DNA of 64,000 nucleotides from Nostoc sp. FACHB-973 (lineage in GTDB: Bacteria; Cyanobacteriota; Cyanobacteriia; Cyanobacteriales; Nostocaceae): assembly GCF_014698115.1 (NCBI RefSeq), contig NZ_JACJSJ010000019.1, positions 1 through 64,000 of the forward strand, written 5' to 3'. This document shows, piece by piece, positions 17,157-26,882 of this stretch. A program made the translations under genes and the position numbers. Under the pieces are notes generated by a model. It ran no database searches, was not told the origin of the DNA, and was given only the letters and a program-made list of their open reading frames with translations. Within the stretch, counting starts at the first letter, position 1. Every line of letters starts with the position of its first letter.

Positions 17157-17873
17157 ATGTCCTGGCACAACTATGTTACTGCAATTAGTACAGGGGCAAT
17201 TACGTTTATTGCCACTAATATTGATGATATTGTGATTCTGTTGTTGTTTTTTTCTCAAATAAATTCTACTTTTCGCCCCCGGCATATAGTTACTGGTCAA
17301 TTTTTAGGTTTTACAGTTTTGTTAATCCTGAGTCTTTCTGGTTTATTTGGTGGGTTAGTTTTATCAAAAAACTGGATTGGATTACTTGGTTTGCTACCAA
17401 TTGCCATCGGTATTAGCAGTTTAGTCAATCGGGAAGAAGATTCATTAGAGGAAATTTCACCAGAAACAGAAGAGTATCAAGGAACAACAATTAGTAATTT
17501 GCTGTCTCCTCAAATTTACAGTGTGGCAGCTGTGACAGTTGCCAATGGTAGCGATAATATTAGTGTTTACGTGCCATTATTTGCTAGTAGTAATTTAGAA
17601 AGTTTTGCGGTAACTATAGTAATATTTTTTCTATTGTTAGGAATTTGGTGTTACGCAGCATATAAATTAACTAACCAGAAAATCATAGCTGATATCTTAA
17701 CGCGCTACGGTAATAATCTCGTTCCTTTTGTGCTTATAGGATTAGGCTCTTTTATTGTATTAAAAAGTGAAGCATTGAGTTTAATTAAGCTAGGTGCTAG
17801 TTGTTTTTGTTTGGTGATTTTAGTCAAAAATCAGGAAATTAACCATGAAATTGAAGACAATTCAAGTAAGTGA
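17157..17873 (+). CDS. Cadmium resistance (CadD-family) transporter, second copy
   Basis: A 238-residue membrane protein, clearly paralogous to the product at 16313-16975. It shares ITFIATNIDDIVILLLFFSQIN, SKNWIGLLGLLPIAIG, YSVAAVTVANGSDNISVYVPLFA and RYGNNLVPFVLIGLGSFI. A C-terminal hydrophobic helix plus a polar tail (after about residue 205) is not present in the neighbour. The two genes are divergent and probably arose by duplication; they may form a heteromeric carrier or handle different cations. Confidence 0.85.
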   Translation: MSWHNYVTAISTGAITFIATNIDDIVILLLFFSQINSTFRPRHIVTGQFLGFTVLLILSLSGLFGGLVLSKNWIGLLGLLPIAIGISSLVNREEDSLEEISPETEEYQGTTISNLLSPQIYSVAAVTVANGSDNISVYVPLFASSNLESFAVTIVIFFLLLGIWCYAAYKLTNQKIIADILTRYGNNLVPFVLIGLGSFIVLKSEALSLIKLGASCFCLVILVKNQEINHEIEDNSSK

Positions 17874-17927
17874 ACAAGCAAATTATAGCTACATTTGAAA
17901 CTGGGGATTGCAACACATCAAAAATCT

Positions 17928-17954
17928 GTAGGGGTGTAAAGCTTTGCGCCCCTA
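17928..17954. repeat. Degenerate copy of the GTAGGGGC palindrome
   Basis: GTAGGGGTGTAAAG and CTTTGCGCCCCTA form an imperfect palindrome just after the second CadD gene, where it could also help end transcription. Confidence 0.7.
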
Positions 17955-18076
17955 TCCAATCTATCTGTCTCATTCTTTTTTTAATTGGTATTAGACAGAA
18001 GTTGTTATAAAAATAAAAGTTAATTCTCATAAATTGGACTAAAATTAGATAGCTAAATAGTCGTTAATCCGTTGTA

Positions 18077-18874
18077 ATGAATCCTTACACTATCCTTAAT
18101 CAGACTGAAGTTCAGCGTGTTAGTGATGGCATGACCAGACCCCTACTAGAAAATTGCGAGACTGCCTCATATATCCTTATTTTAGTCTGGCCACAACTTG
18201 GGGATTTTGATAGTCTTGAATATGCGTGGTGGTTACAGCGCGAAGCTAAAAAATTCTCATATGAAAAACTCGCCATTCGTGCAGTGGGAATTGGGAATCG
18301 CACTTCTGGAACAAGATTCTGTGAATATACAGGATTTCCACCGGAAAATTTATTTGTTGAACCTAATGGAGAATTACATCACCAACTCAAACTTTATTCA
18401 GGTCTGAATCTTCCTCTCCCTGGACTTTCTCAGTCTCAGAAAGCTTGGCTAAATCTACTGTTAATGTGTGCAGGGTTTGGAAGTCCTGGAACGCTAAGAG
18501 AAGTTTTTCGGGGATACAGGGGAGATCGTCAAGCCCCTCAACTCATTGAAGATGATGAAATTATTCAAGGTACTCCTCTACCTGCTTTTAAAGGCTCATT
18601 TTTCCAATTAGCTGGTGGAAATGGCTTTCAACGTCCCTTTGAATTAGCTACTCTACGCCTACGAAATATGGTGGAAGTTCTAAGCAATTGGCATACTTAT
18701 GTACCTAATTCTGCCTACTTAACTCAGCGTGGTGGAACTTTTTTGTTTGATACTCAAGGCCAGTTACTTTACGAACATCGAGATCCAGGAATTTTGGGCT
18801 TTGCTAGTAATATGAGTCAGCCCCTATCATTTTTATCCTTGATCGAAACAGATAGTTTTACCTCAACTCACTAA
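18077..18874 (+). CDS. Peroxiredoxin-like (AhpC/TSA, Prx-like 2) protein
   Basis: A 265-residue protein resembling the cyanobacterial AhpC/TSA-related Prx-like2 group: LILVWPQLGDFDSLEYAWWLQ, AVGIGNRTSGTRFCEYTGFPPENLFVEP, and a C-terminal GGTFLFDTQGQLLYEHRDPGILGFA strand-helix. The usual peroxidatic Cys of peroxiredoxins is not present in the classical PxxxTxxC context; the best candidate is the Cys of RFCEYTGFP. Peroxidase activity is therefore uncertain. No operon partner is evident; the cysK gene downstream is convergent. Confidence 0.65.
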   Translation: MNPYTILNQTEVQRVSDGMTRPLLENCETASYILILVWPQLGDFDSLEYAWWLQREAKKFSYEKLAIRAVGIGNRTSGTRFCEYTGFPPENLFVEPNGELHHQLKLYSGLNLPLPGLSQSQKAWLNLLLMCAGFGSPGTLREVFRGYRGDRQAPQLIEDDEIIQGTPLPAFKGSFFQLAGGNGFQRPFELATLRLRNMVEVLSNWHTYVPNSAYLTQRGGTFLFDTQGQLLYEHRDPGILGFASNMSQPLSFLSLIETDSFTSTH

Positions 18875-19162
18875 TTCCTAATTGCTATAGGACTCATATT
18901 TGATTTTTGAAGTACACGTAGTAGCATGGCAAGGCTAAAGTAGTGGAATAGAAAAATTGGATTATGTTTTTCAACTTGAATTTTTCAGAGATTTTTAATG
19001 CAACATTTGAAAAACCACATCTGTCGTAGGGGGACAGCATTGCTGTGCCCCTACAGCGCAGGTCTATTTAACATCAAAAAATGATTAGTAAAAACCTGAA
19101 ACTACGTATTTATGTTGATGCACAAGATGATTATTTTGTACAGTGCGTAAGTCCTAATCGAA
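18875..19162. repeat. Intergenic region with a GTAGGGGGACAGC palindrome (19026-19054)
   Basis: The 29-bp palindrome at 19026-19054 is flanked by AACCACATCTGTC, words shared with copies at 30557 and 52958. A 40-codon frame starts at 19081 (MISKNLKLRIY...) and runs into the end of cysK on the opposite strand. I cannot support it as a gene. Confidence 0.7.
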
Positions 19163-20125
19163 TCAAACTTTGCTCAACCACTCATTTTCCTCTGGATCTT
19201 TAAACAGTGAGGTGCTGAGGTAGCGTTCGCCAAAGCTAGGCTGCACCATCACGATGAGCTTACCTGCATTTTCTGGTCGCTGTGCAACTTGAATAGCCGC
19301 ATACAAAGCAGCACCAGTAGAAATGCCAGATAGTAATCCTTCTTCTTTTGCTAGACGACGGCTGTAGGCGATCGCTTGGTCATCTGTAACCTGAATTACT
19401 TCATCTACCAGTTCTGGACGATAAATTGCTGGGACAAATCCCGGTCCAATACCTTGGATTTTGTGAGGGCCTGATTTACCACCGGCTAATACTGGGCTAT
19501 TGCTTGGTTCAACTGCGATCGCTTGAAAACTTGGCTTGCGTTGTTTAATGACTTGTGATACTCCCGTAATCGTCCCACCAGTACCGACTCCCGCCACCAA
19601 AATATCCACTTGTCCATCGGTATCATTCCAAATTTCTTCTGCGGTGGTTTGGGCGTGAACTTTGGGGTTAGCAGGGTTGCGAAACTGCTGCAACGTATAA
19701 GCATTGGGGGTTTGAGCTACAATTTCTTCTGCACGAGCGATCGCCCCTCGCATTCCTTCTACCCCTGGCGTTAACTCTAGTTGTGCGCCATAAGCTTTGA
19801 GCATGGCTCGTCTTTCCTGGCTCATTGTGTCAGGCATCGTTAGAATAAGATGGTAACCCTTAGCAGCTGCCACCATCGCTAACGCAATTCCTGTATTCCC
19901 AGAGGTTGGCTCTACTAAAACCGTTTTTCCGGGGTGAATCAAGCCTGTTTCTTCTGCCGCTTCCACCATACTTGCGCCAATCCGGTCTTTGACAGAAGAC
20001 GCTGGATTCATGCTTTCTAGCTTCACCACAATTTGAGCAACCGCTCCCGAAGTTTGGGGAATCTTGTTTAATTGAACTAAAGGAGTCCGTCCGATTAATT
20101 CTGTGATGTCTTTTGCGATCTTCAT
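19163..20125 (-). CDS. cysK: Cysteine synthase A (O-acetylserine sulfhydrylase)
   Basis: A 320-residue cytoplasmic PLP enzyme that makes cysteine from O-acetylserine and sulfide. The PLP lysine is in [11 protein letters not shown], the substrate loop is [11 protein letters not shown], and the phosphate-binding loop is [20 protein letters not shown] near the C-terminus completes the CysK signature, and length is normal. A good ribosome site (AGGAG) precedes the ATG. It lies next to an Rrf2 regulator and near cysE, so the two steps from serine to cysteine are in one neighbourhood. In other bacteria CysK also binds CysE and CymR. Confidence 0.95.
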   Translation of the reverse strand: MKIAKDITELIGRTPLVQLNKIPQTSGAVAQIVVKLESMNPASSVKDRIGASMVEAAEETGLIHPGKTVLVEPTSGNTGIALAMVAAAKGYHLILTMPDTMSQERRAMLKAYGAQLELTPGVEGMRGAIARAEEIVAQTPNAYTLQQFRNPANPKVHAQTTAEEIWNDTDGQVDILVAGVGTGGTITGVSQVIKQRKPSFQAIAVEPSNSPVLAGGKSGPHKIQGIGPGFVPAIYRPELVDEVIQVTDDQAIAYSRRLAKEEGLLSGISTGAALYAAIQVAQRPENAGKLIVMVQPSFGERYLSTSLFKDPEENEWLSKV

Positions 20126-20361
20126 ACAAGTACTCCTTTGTCAAACAATTTTGGATGAGAGGATTTTGGATTTTAGATTGACTCCATACCTATTGCTTGC
20201 GCGTTCCCGCTCTTTAGGTAGTTGCTCTGACTAAAGAATTGTAAATTTGGGATCAAAGTATTTGTTCCACAAATAAAGCAACCTTGCTCTCAGGCCTTTT
20301 TAGATTTTAAGTTTTGAATGAACAATCCAAAATCTAAAATCTAAAATCTAAAATTCCGTGG
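20126..20361. other. Gap between the Rrf2 gene and cysK
   Basis: It contains GGATTTTAGATTG and AATCCAAAATCTAAAATC-type direct repeats (about 20160-20180 and 20320-20352) and no gene. The cysK promoter should lie here. The ACTACGGT motif seen at other sulfur genes is absent. Confidence 0.55.
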
Positions 20362-20829
20362 CTAAATGTAATACATCGGACTTTGCTGGGCGCGAATTTC
20401 CCTTTCCTGGCACAAATCTTGGAGTGTATATCGACCCAAAACTTCAATAGCAGCAGCATTGGCTTGCTCCCAGATTTCATAAACCAGAGTCCTTTCCAGA
20501 GTCGGAGATTCAGAGGTATCTTTCTCTTTGCGTTCGCCTTCAACCAAAGTCACAATTTCCAGCAGGGTGATCTGCCAAGGTTCACGAACTAAAACGAAAC
20601 CTCCTTTAGAGCCACGTTGACTTTGCACCACACCGGCACGCCGGAGGTTGGTCAAAATTTGTTCTAGATAGCGCTCAGGTATGGGTTGCTTAGCGGTGAT
20701 CTCACTCATGGTCAGAGGAAGTTTTTTCCCGTGGTGGCTTGCTAGTTCTAAAAGTGCCAGCAGCGCGTATTCCACTTTGGAAGACAGATCGAGGAGAGAG
20801 TAGTTTTGGCTATTCAAGACAGTACTCAA
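20362..20829 (-). CDS. Rrf2 family regulator, CymR-like
   Basis: A winged-helix Rrf2 regulator of up to 155 residues: LSSKVEYALLALLELASHH, PIPERYLEQILTNLRRAGVVQSQRGSKGGF and ITLLEIVTLVEG. Only one cysteine is present (about residue 139), so the three-cysteine Fe-S ligand set of IscR and NsrR is missing, as in Bacillus CymR. CymR represses sulfur genes in complex with CysK, and here cysK is the next gene on the same strand and cysE is divergent. The start is uncertain: 20829 is TTG, another TTG lies at 20817, and the ACTACGGT site is only a few bases upstream. Confidence 0.85.
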   Translation of the reverse strand: MSTVLNSQNYSLLDLSSKVEYALLALLELASHHGKKLPLTMSEITAKQPIPERYLEQILTNLRRAGVVQSQRGSKGGFVLVREPWQITLLEIVTLVEGERKEKDTSESPTLERTLVYEIWEQANAAAIEVLGRYTLQDLCQEREIRAQQSPMYYI

Positions 20830-20830
20830 T

Positions 20831-20846
20831 ATACTACGGTGAATTG
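20831..20846. promoter_or_regulatory. Candidate sulfur-regulon motif upstream of the Rrf2 gene
   Basis: ATACTACGGTGAAT lies immediately upstream of the Rrf2 start. Related words precede the Crp gene (21892), the double-NIL gene (23346) and sbpA (42891-42910, minus strand), with an inverted relative at 20946. Its position fits autoregulation. Confidence 0.45.
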
Positions 20847-20943
20847 AGGGATTTATCGCATTTTATGCGAAATTTATTTTTTCAAAGTGTCGGATGTGAT
20901 AGCATCCCACTTACTAGCAATTTAAAGACTACAAGCCTATCGA

Positions 20944-20957
20944 CTTACCGTAGATTA
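20944..20957. promoter_or_regulatory. Candidate sulfur-regulon motif upstream of cysE
   Basis: CTTACCGTAGATTA is the inverted form of the motif (TAATCTACGGTAAG on the minus strand). It lies in the shared divergent region, about 100 bp before cysE. Confidence 0.4.
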
Positions 20958-21051
20958 TCCTACACGATTCCCAAAAATAAGTCATTTTTTGCAGAAATTA
21001 TCTGCATAGCCGCTTTGGGAGTCTTACCTACCGATGATGTGTTAAGTGAAT

Positions 21052-21780
21052 ATGCTAATAACTGATTTGCGAACGATTTTTGAGCGCGACCCAGCAGCTC
21101 GTAACTGGCTGGAAGTATTGTTTTGTTACCCTGGATTTCAAGCCTTACTTTTCCATCGTTTGGCGCACTGGCTGTATAAATTAGGAATTCCGTTTATACC
21201 CCGGTTTGTTTCTCATCTTAGTCGGTTTTTAACTGGAATTGAAATCCATCCTGGGGCATTAATTGGCAAGGGAGTGTTTATTGACCACGGTATGGGAGTA
21301 GTGATTGGCGAGACAGCGATCGTTGGCGACTATGCCTTGATTTATCAAGGTGTTACCCTTGGTGGTACTGGCAAAGAAAGCGGCAAGCGCCATCCAACTT
21401 TAGGTTCTCATGTAGTTGTGGGAGCAGGTGCCAAGGTATTGGGAAATATTCAAATTGGCGATCGCGTCCGCATTGGAGCAGGTTCAGTAGTGCTGCGAAA
21501 TGTGCCCAGCAACACCACCGTTGTCGGGATTCCAGGGCGTGTGACTCGTCAGAACAATAACAATGGCGATGTTTTGGATCATGATAAAGTCCGGGACGTG
21601 GAAGCTGAAGTCATCCGCGCTTTATTTGAACGAGTCAAAGCTTTAGAAAAACACTTACAGGAGTTAGAAGATCAATCAAGCTTGTTCCCAAATCAGCTTG
21701 GGGACGAAGAAACCAACAAACCTAAGAGCAATAATTCTGATGGAATGATTGAAGATTTTCTTGATGGTGCCGGAATTTAG
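21052..21780 (+). CDS. cysE: Serine O-acetyltransferase
   Basis: A 242-residue enzyme converting serine and acetyl-CoA to O-acetylserine, the CysK substrate. The N-terminal helical domain ([38 protein letters not shown]) precedes a left-handed beta-helix of hexapeptide repeats carrying [24 protein letters not shown] and the active-site GKRHPTLG loop. The C-terminal tail of about 60 residues ([15 protein letters not shown] and beyond) is polar and ends in [11 protein letters not shown]-terminal Ile is the feature that lets CysE dock into CysK. The ATG fits other CysE proteins better than the GTG at 21046. It is divergent from the Rrf2 gene. Confidence 0.95.
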   Translation: MLITDLRTIFERDPAARNWLEVLFCYPGFQALLFHRLAHWLYKLGIPFIPRFVSHLSRFLTGIEIHPGALIGKGVFIDHGMGVVIGETAIVGDYALIYQGVTLGGTGKESGKRHPTLGSHVVVGAGAKVLGNIQIGDRVRIGAGSVVLRNVPSNTTVVGIPGRVTRQNNNNGDVLDHDKVRDVEAEVIRALFERVKALEKHLQELEDQSSLFPNQLGDEETNKPKSNNSDGMIEDFLDGAGI

Positions 21781-21891
21781 GGAATTGGGTACTGGGTACT
21801 AGGAAAACTCTTCCCCAATCCCCAGTCCCCACTCCCTCTCTAAAAACATTATTAATTTCAATAACCAGAAGCTTTTATAACCTGGTATATA

Positions 21892-21905
21892 TATACTACG
21901 GTTAG
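21892..21905. promoter_or_regulatory. Candidate sulfur-regulon motif upstream of the Crp gene
   Basis: TATACTACGGTTAG lies 27-40 bp upstream of the Crp/Fnr start codon, in promoter position, and matches the Rrf2-gene site in ATACTACGGT. Confidence 0.4.
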
Positions 21906-21931
21906 TTTATCAAAAAGCAGTATTATAGGAT

Positions 21932-22522
21932 ATGGTTTCTTTATACACAAATATTTCTAATCTGCCAAGTAATAATACTAAGCAAGTTTTTGCGCGTCGT
22001 TCATTTCTGCCAGAGTATCCAAACGGTCTGTGGAAGATTGAAACGGGTTTTGTCAGGACTTTTACTTATCTGGAAGATGGTACAACTGTAGCTCTGGGAT
22101 TGTGGGGACCTGGAGATGTCGTTGGGAAAGCTTTGTCAAAATTAGAACCTTATCAGATGGAATGCTTAACTAAAGTGGGGGCGACAGTCCTACTTTTAGA
22201 GGAGTGGACTCAACTAACAGAAACTCTACTTAGCCATATCCAACAGGCTCAAGAATTGATGGTGATTCGTAGCCATAAAAAGGTGGATACTATGCTCATC
22301 AAGCTGTTGGCATGGTTATCTCAAAAGTTTGGTTCGGAAGTTGAGAAGGGGCGTTTAATAGATATGCGTCTAACTCATGAAGACTTGGCAGAAATGCTGG
22401 GTTCAACTCGTGTAACCATTACTCGTGTTCTTGGACAGTTTGAGCAAGAGGGTTTGATCGATCGCCTCTCTCTGCATCGAATTGTGCTACGAGAAGAAGA
22501 TATTTGGTACTACGAAATTTAA
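21932..22522 (+). CDS. Crp/Fnr family transcriptional regulator (possible CysR-like)
   Basis: A 196-residue regulator with a shortened cyclic-nucleotide-like domain (GLWKIETGFVRTFTYLEDGTTVALGLWGPGDVVG) and a C-terminal helix-turn-helix (LTHEDLAEMLGSTRVTITRVLGQFEQEGLI). The residues that contact cAMP in true Crp proteins are not evident, so the effector is unknown. It sits between cysE and a NIL-domain gene. Because Synechococcus CysR is a Crp-family sulfur regulator, a role in sulfur control is a reasonable inference from context, not shown by the sequence. Confidence 0.85.
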   Translation: MVSLYTNISNLPSNNTKQVFARRSFLPEYPNGLWKIETGFVRTFTYLEDGTTVALGLWGPGDVVGKALSKLEPYQMECLTKVGATVLLLEEWTQLTETLLSHIQQAQELMVIRSHKKVDTMLIKLLAWLSQKFGSEVEKGRLIDMRLTHEDLAEMLGSTRVTITRVLGQFEQEGLIDRLSLHRIVLREEDIWYYEI

Positions 22523-22525
22523 GTT

Positions 22526-22616
22526 TGGGGGAGTGGGGAGTGGGGAGTGGGGAGTGGGGAGATGGGGGAGATGGGGGAGATGGGGGAGATGAGGGAGATG
22601 GGGGAGATGGGGGAGT
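22526..22616. repeat. Short tandem repeats GGGGAGT and GGGGGAGAT
   Basis: Four heptamers (GTGGGGA) are followed by about seven nonamers of the GGGGGAGAT type, then an AATTCTGACTCCTGAATTCTG repeat. These are heterocystous-cyanobacterial STRRs and separate the convergent Crp and NIL genes. Confidence 0.85.
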
Positions 22617-22651
22617 TCTGAATTCTGACTCCTGAATTCTGAATTCGGAAT

Positions 22652-23296
22652 TTAGCGATCGCCATAAATGCTAGATAAATCCAACCAAATCGGGAGTCCG
22701 AGTTTTTCTAAATAACTCAGGCTAGAGTATAGCTGCTTTGTTCTACCCCATAAATCCAAATTAAACCAGCCGTCATCTTGGGTGTCGGGTTTAAGTAACG
22801 CACTGGTGATATTGACTGTTAGCCCATAACGAGAAACTAACTTAGAAATCACGGGTTCTTCGTAATAGCTTTTCAAAACGCACAGTTGCAAGCGCAATCG
22901 ATTGGTCTGACCTAGAGAAATCCATTGCTGAAATTGCTCTTGCCATTGATCTGTTAGCGATGTAGAGTCTCTAGGGCTGAGTTTGTCACCTGAATCTGGG
23001 AAGGGTGGGGAGTTGTGAGTGGGTTGAATTTGGTTGGCGATCGCTATTTGTACTAGATTTACTCCCAATCCTTGCAGGTAAGATAGGCTACTTGTCAGCT
23101 TTTGGGGATTTCCCGAAAGTTCTAAATCAAACCAGCCGTCGCTGTCACTATCTAATGTCAAGGATGCAGCTTTGATATTGACGGTTAAATCATAACGAGA
23201 CACTAGTCGGGAAATTACAGGTTGCCTGTGATACCGCCCAGGCACGAGTATTCGACTGTGGACTGAAGCAGGTTTTACGGTTTTAGTGGTAGACAT
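22652..23296 (-). CDS. Double NIL-domain protein
   Basis: A 214-residue cytoplasmic protein containing two NIL domains, about residues 11-88 and 133-207. Each has the pattern PVISRLVSRYDLTVNI...DGWFDLEL then a helix SSLSYLQGLG (second copy: PVISKLVSRYGLTVNI...DGWFNLDL then SSLSYLEKLG). NIL is a small ligand-binding fold known from methionine importer ATPases and sulfur enzymes. A single-domain relative sits in the sulfate permease operon (39394). A sulfur role is likely; the ligand is unknown. The linker (about 90-130) is polar and Ser/Gln-rich. Confidence 0.8.
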   Translation of the reverse strand: MSTTKTVKPASVHSRILVPGRYHRQPVISRLVSRYDLTVNIKAASLTLDSDSDGWFDLELSGNPQKLTSSLSYLQGLGVNLVQIAIANQIQPTHNSPPFPDSGDKLSPRDSTSLTDQWQEQFQQWISLGQTNRLRLQLCVLKSYYEEPVISKLVSRYGLTVNITSALLKPDTQDDGWFNLDLWGRTKQLYSSLSYLEKLGLPIWLDLSSIYGDR

Positions 23297-23977
23297 AATA
23301 GCATTTTGGATGCCTGACAGAGATTTTCATCTTTTTGGCTTTTATTAAACTACGGTAAATCTATCTAATTTATGTATTTTATGTGATGTACAGGAGATTC
23401 CCATAAAGTCCAGAAAAAAACAATGAGTAAATTTACGTAAAATATGCTCAATTTATGTGAAGTAATTTGACATTTATTTATTGACAAATTCTTTTATATG
23501 TGATAATCATTTTTTGGTAGTAATTAAGTGTTTCCGCAGATTGAAACGCAATTTTAAGGTTTTTTAATCGAAATTAATCGACTGGCTAGTGTAGCGATCG
23601 CATTAATTCTGATAGGTTGCCAATATGGCAATTTGATTACTCATCAGAATTAATGATGAGTGAAAAACTAGGGAGACTCATGTCAAAACCTAGTGGCAGA
23701 ATTTGGATGCGTGATTTTCATTGGTTTACAGGGTTTTTCATCCTATTTAAACCACAATCCCCTGTAGGGGCGCACAGCTGTGCGCCCCTACCATAATGGT
23801 TTAATTACCTGAAAATTGCTGTAATATATCCGACCAATAACCGTTATCCTCAAGTGTCCTTAAGTAAGTCTGCCTGGTTTTGAAACTCTGGTTTTGCAGG
23901 TAAAGTCTCGTGCGTGCGAGTTGCCTGATGCCAGATATGAGCCACTCCGGCAATTACAAAAAACACAGGAGAAAATC
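23297..23977. other. Long intergenic region with promoter motif and palindrome
   Basis: Positions 23346-23359 (AAACTACGGTAAAT) hold a copy of the sulfur-regulon motif, about 50 bp upstream of the double-NIL start. Positions 23764-23791 hold a perfect 28-bp GTAGGGGCGCACAG palindrome. The remainder is AT-rich and presumably carries the promoter of the FG-GAP gene. No gene was found. Confidence 0.65.
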
Positions 23978-26833
23978 ATGGCTAATTCAGTTTTCAATCT
24001 CTCAGATATTAATGGTACTAATGGCTTCGTCATTAACGGCATTGCTGCTTCTGACTCCTTAGGCATCTCAAGCAAGGCGGGAGATGTCAATGGTGATGGC
24101 GTTGATGACCTAATTCTTGCAGCACGTTTCGCCTCCAACGGCAACTCTCGTTCAGGACAAAGTTATGTGGTATTTGGGGGTACGAATGTAGGCAGCGGTG
24201 GCATCCTTAACCTCTCCTCTCTTAATGGCACTAACGGCTTCGCCATTAATGGCATTGCTGCTTATGATTTCTCAGGGTGGTCAGTCAGCGGTGAAGGGGA
24301 CATTAACGGTGATGGCTTTGACGACGTAATTATTGGGGCACCTTATGCCGACCCGAACGGCAAATCTTATGCAGGGCAAAGCTATGTGGTATTTGGGGGG
24401 ACGAATGTAGGCAGCGGCGGCATCCTTAACCTCTCTAACCTCAATGGCATTAACGGCTTTGCGATTAACGGCATTGCTGCTCGTGACTATTCAGGTATCG
24501 TGGTCAGTAATGGAGGGGATATCAACGGTGATGGCTTTGACGACGTGATTATTGGGGTGAAATATGGATATGGACTAAAATACGGAGAGGAAAGCTATGT
24601 GGTGTTTGGGGGAGCGAATGTGGGCAGTGGCGGCATCCTCAACCTCTCTGACCTCAATGGCACTAATGGTTTTGCTCTCAAGCCCATTCCTCAAAAATTT
24701 GATAATCTCTCAAGCAACGGAGTTAGTGCAGGGGACATCAACGGTGATGGTTTCAATGACCTAATTATTGCGTCACCTATTGTGTCCCTGTCGGATAGCG
24801 GCGAAATTATTAATGATACTGGGGATACCTATGTAGTGTTTGGAGAGCCGAATGTGGGCAGTGGCGGTAGCCTCAACCTTTCCTCTTTAAATGGCACTAA
24901 CGGCTTCGTCATCAACGGCAGTTTTGGCGCAAATGCAGGGGACATCAACCATGATGGCTTTGACGACCTAATTATTAGGGCTGCTCCTTATAGCAACCCC
25001 AAGTACTATGTAGTATTTGGGGGGACGAATCTCGGCAGTGGCGGCAACTTCAACCTCTCGTCTATCGATGGCACTAACGGCTTCGCCATTAACCAAGGCA
25101 GATTCGGCATCAGTGTAGGGGACATCAACGGTGATGGCTTTGACGACCTAGCGGTTGCGGGATTTTCTGCTACGTATGTGGTATTTGGGGGGACGAATGT
25201 GGGCAGCAACAACAGCCTCAACCTCTCGTCTATCGATGGCACTAACGGCTTCGTCATTAACGGCACTGCTAGCGGCAGCGTGAGGAATGCAGGTGACATC
25301 AACAATGATGGCATTGACGACCTAATGTTTGCAGACTCTAGTGCCGACTCCAACGGTAACGAAAATGCAGGGCAAATCTATTTCGTTTACGGCAACGCTG
25401 CCCCTACTCTCGACCTCAACGGTGCTGGTGCAGGCATTAATTATGCTGCCACCTTTAGCGGCACTCCTGTCGCAGTTGTCGATACTGCCAACCTCACCGT
25501 CACTGACATCAACACTCCGACTCTTAAACAAGCCACCATTACCATTACCAATCTTCTGAATGGCACGGCTGAAAGTCTAACTGCTAACACCACTGACACC
25601 GACATCAGTGCTAGCTACAACCCTGCCACTGGCATCCTCACCCTCAGTGGTACAGATACACTAGTAAATTACCAGAAAGTTTTACGGACGGTAACTTACA
25701 ATAACACTGCTGCAACTCCCAGCACTACTGCCCGCATTATTCAGTTTGTTGTCGATGACGGTCAGGCTCACAGCAATACTAGTCAAGTTGCTACTACCAC
25801 CCTTAATGTGACGGCAAGTTCACTTAATCTCACAGGAACTATCGGTGCAGATACTCTGGTCGGGTCAGCTAGTAACAACATCATCGATGGCAAAGGTGGT
25901 AACGATATCCTCACAGGCAATGGTGGTCAAGATAAGTTTATTATCCGCCGAGGGGATGGTAATGACATCATCACCGATTTTGGTGGCGTAGGTAAAGGCA
26001 CAAATCCATCACAGGCGGTAATTGCCAATGTTGACACACTGCAATTTACAGGTAGTGGCTTGACTGCTAAAAATCTGCTGTTGACTCAAAATGCCAACAA
26101 CTTAGAAGTCACCTTTGAAAATGTGTCCAATACCAAAGTCACTCTGCAAAACTTCAAATTAGAAAACCTGGATAACCTACCAGCCACTTCTTCACGACCA
26201 GCAATTGGCAATATTCTGTTTGATGGACAAACTAGTATTAGCGACAGCTTTGATGTCTTCGATGCCAACTCCACTGATACTAGCATTTTCAACAAAAACA
26301 CCGTTACCTTCCTCAATGACCTAAATAATAACATCACAGGTTTTGATAACTCCGCTGATGTCATCAATGGTCAGGGGGGTAATGACAAAATCGACGGCAA
26401 AAGTGGTAACGATTTGCTGCGGGGTGGTGCTGGGAATGATACTTTGATTGGTGGTGCTGGCAATGATGTTCTCACAGGTGGTACGGGCGCTGACTATTTC
26501 CTTTACAATACCAATGCTGCTTTTGCCAGTTCTGCTATTGGTCAAGATACCATTACTGACTTCAAGCACTCCCAAGGTGACAAGATTATCTTGGATAAGA
26601 CTACTTTTACTGCAATTACTTCAGTTGCGGGAACAGGCTTCAGTAATGCTGGTGATTTTAAAATCATTTCTAATGGGGCAACCAGTACGGCGAAAATTGT
26701 CTATGACCCTGTGACTGGGCAATTGTTCTACAACCAAAATGGCAGTGCGGGTGGTTTTGGCAGTGGTGGTCTATTTGCCACCTTTAGCGGTGCGCCGACT
26801 CTCACAGCTACGGACTTCATCATTCAAGCGTAG
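23978..26833 (+). CDS. FG-GAP repeat / RTX-type secreted protein
   Basis: A 951-residue protein with no signal peptide, starting at an ATG behind a strong AGGAG site. Residues about 5-470 are seven or so FG-GAP (integrin-alpha-like) repeats with DINGDGFDDVIIG calcium loops and SYVVFGG strands. About 480-610 is a beta-sandwich region (ATITITN..., RTVTYNN). Two blocks of RTX nonapeptides follow (GGNDILTGNGGQD near 640; GGAGNDTLIGGAGNDVLTGG near 825), and the end (DPVTGQLFYNQNGSAGG...) resembles cyanobacterial type I-exported proteins. It is probably a calcium-binding surface or extracellular protein, perhaps an adhesin. No type I transporter is adjacent. Confidence 0.85.
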   Translation: MANSVFNLSDINGTNGFVINGIAASDSLGISSKAGDVNGDGVDDLILAARFASNGNSRSGQSYVVFGGTNVGSGGILNLSSLNGTNGFAINGIAAYDFSGWSVSGEGDINGDGFDDVIIGAPYADPNGKSYAGQSYVVFGGTNVGSGGILNLSNLNGINGFAINGIAARDYSGIVVSNGGDINGDGFDDVIIGVKYGYGLKYGEESYVVFGGANVGSGGILNLSDLNGTNGFALKPIPQKFDNLSSNGVSAGDINGDGFNDLIIASPIVSLSDSGEIINDTGDTYVVFGEPNVGSGGSLNLSSLNGTNGFVINGSFGANAGDINHDGFDDLIIRAAPYSNPKYYVVFGGTNLGSGGNFNLSSIDGTNGFAINQGRFGISVGDINGDGFDDLAVAGFSATYVVFGGTNVGSNNSLNLSSIDGTNGFVINGTASGSVRNAGDINNDGIDDLMFADSSADSNGNENAGQIYFVYGNAAPTLDLNGAGAGINYAATFSGTPVAVVDTANLTVTDINTPTLKQATITITNLLNGTAESLTANTTDTDISASYNPATGILTLSGTDTLVNYQKVLRTVTYNNTAATPSTTARIIQFVVDDGQAHSNTSQVATTTLNVTASSLNLTGTIGADTLVGSASNNIIDGKGGNDILTGNGGQDKFIIRRGDGNDIITDFGGVGKGTNPSQAVIANVDTLQFTGSGLTAKNLLLTQNANNLEVTFENVSNTKVTLQNFKLENLDNLPATSSRPAIGNILFDGQTSISDSFDVFDANSTDTSIFNKNTVTFLNDLNNNITGFDNSADVINGQGGNDKIDGKSGNDLLRGGAGNDTLIGGAGNDVLTGGTGADYFLYNTNAAFASSAIGQDTITDFKHSQGDKIILDKTTFTAITSVAGTGFSNAGDFKIISNGATSTAKIVYDPVTGQLFYNQNGSAGGFGSGGLFATFSGAPTLTATDFIIQA

Positions 26834-26882
26834 TTGATGACAACAGAATATAAAGCGTCAGTCGTCAGAAGTAAAACAACGT

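Noticed and set aside
19081..19203. 40-codon plus-strand frame (MISKNLKLRIY...)
   Set aside because: It overlaps the 3' end of cysK on the other strand and has no ribosome site; it may be a remnant of a HicB-like gene, but the evidence is too thin.
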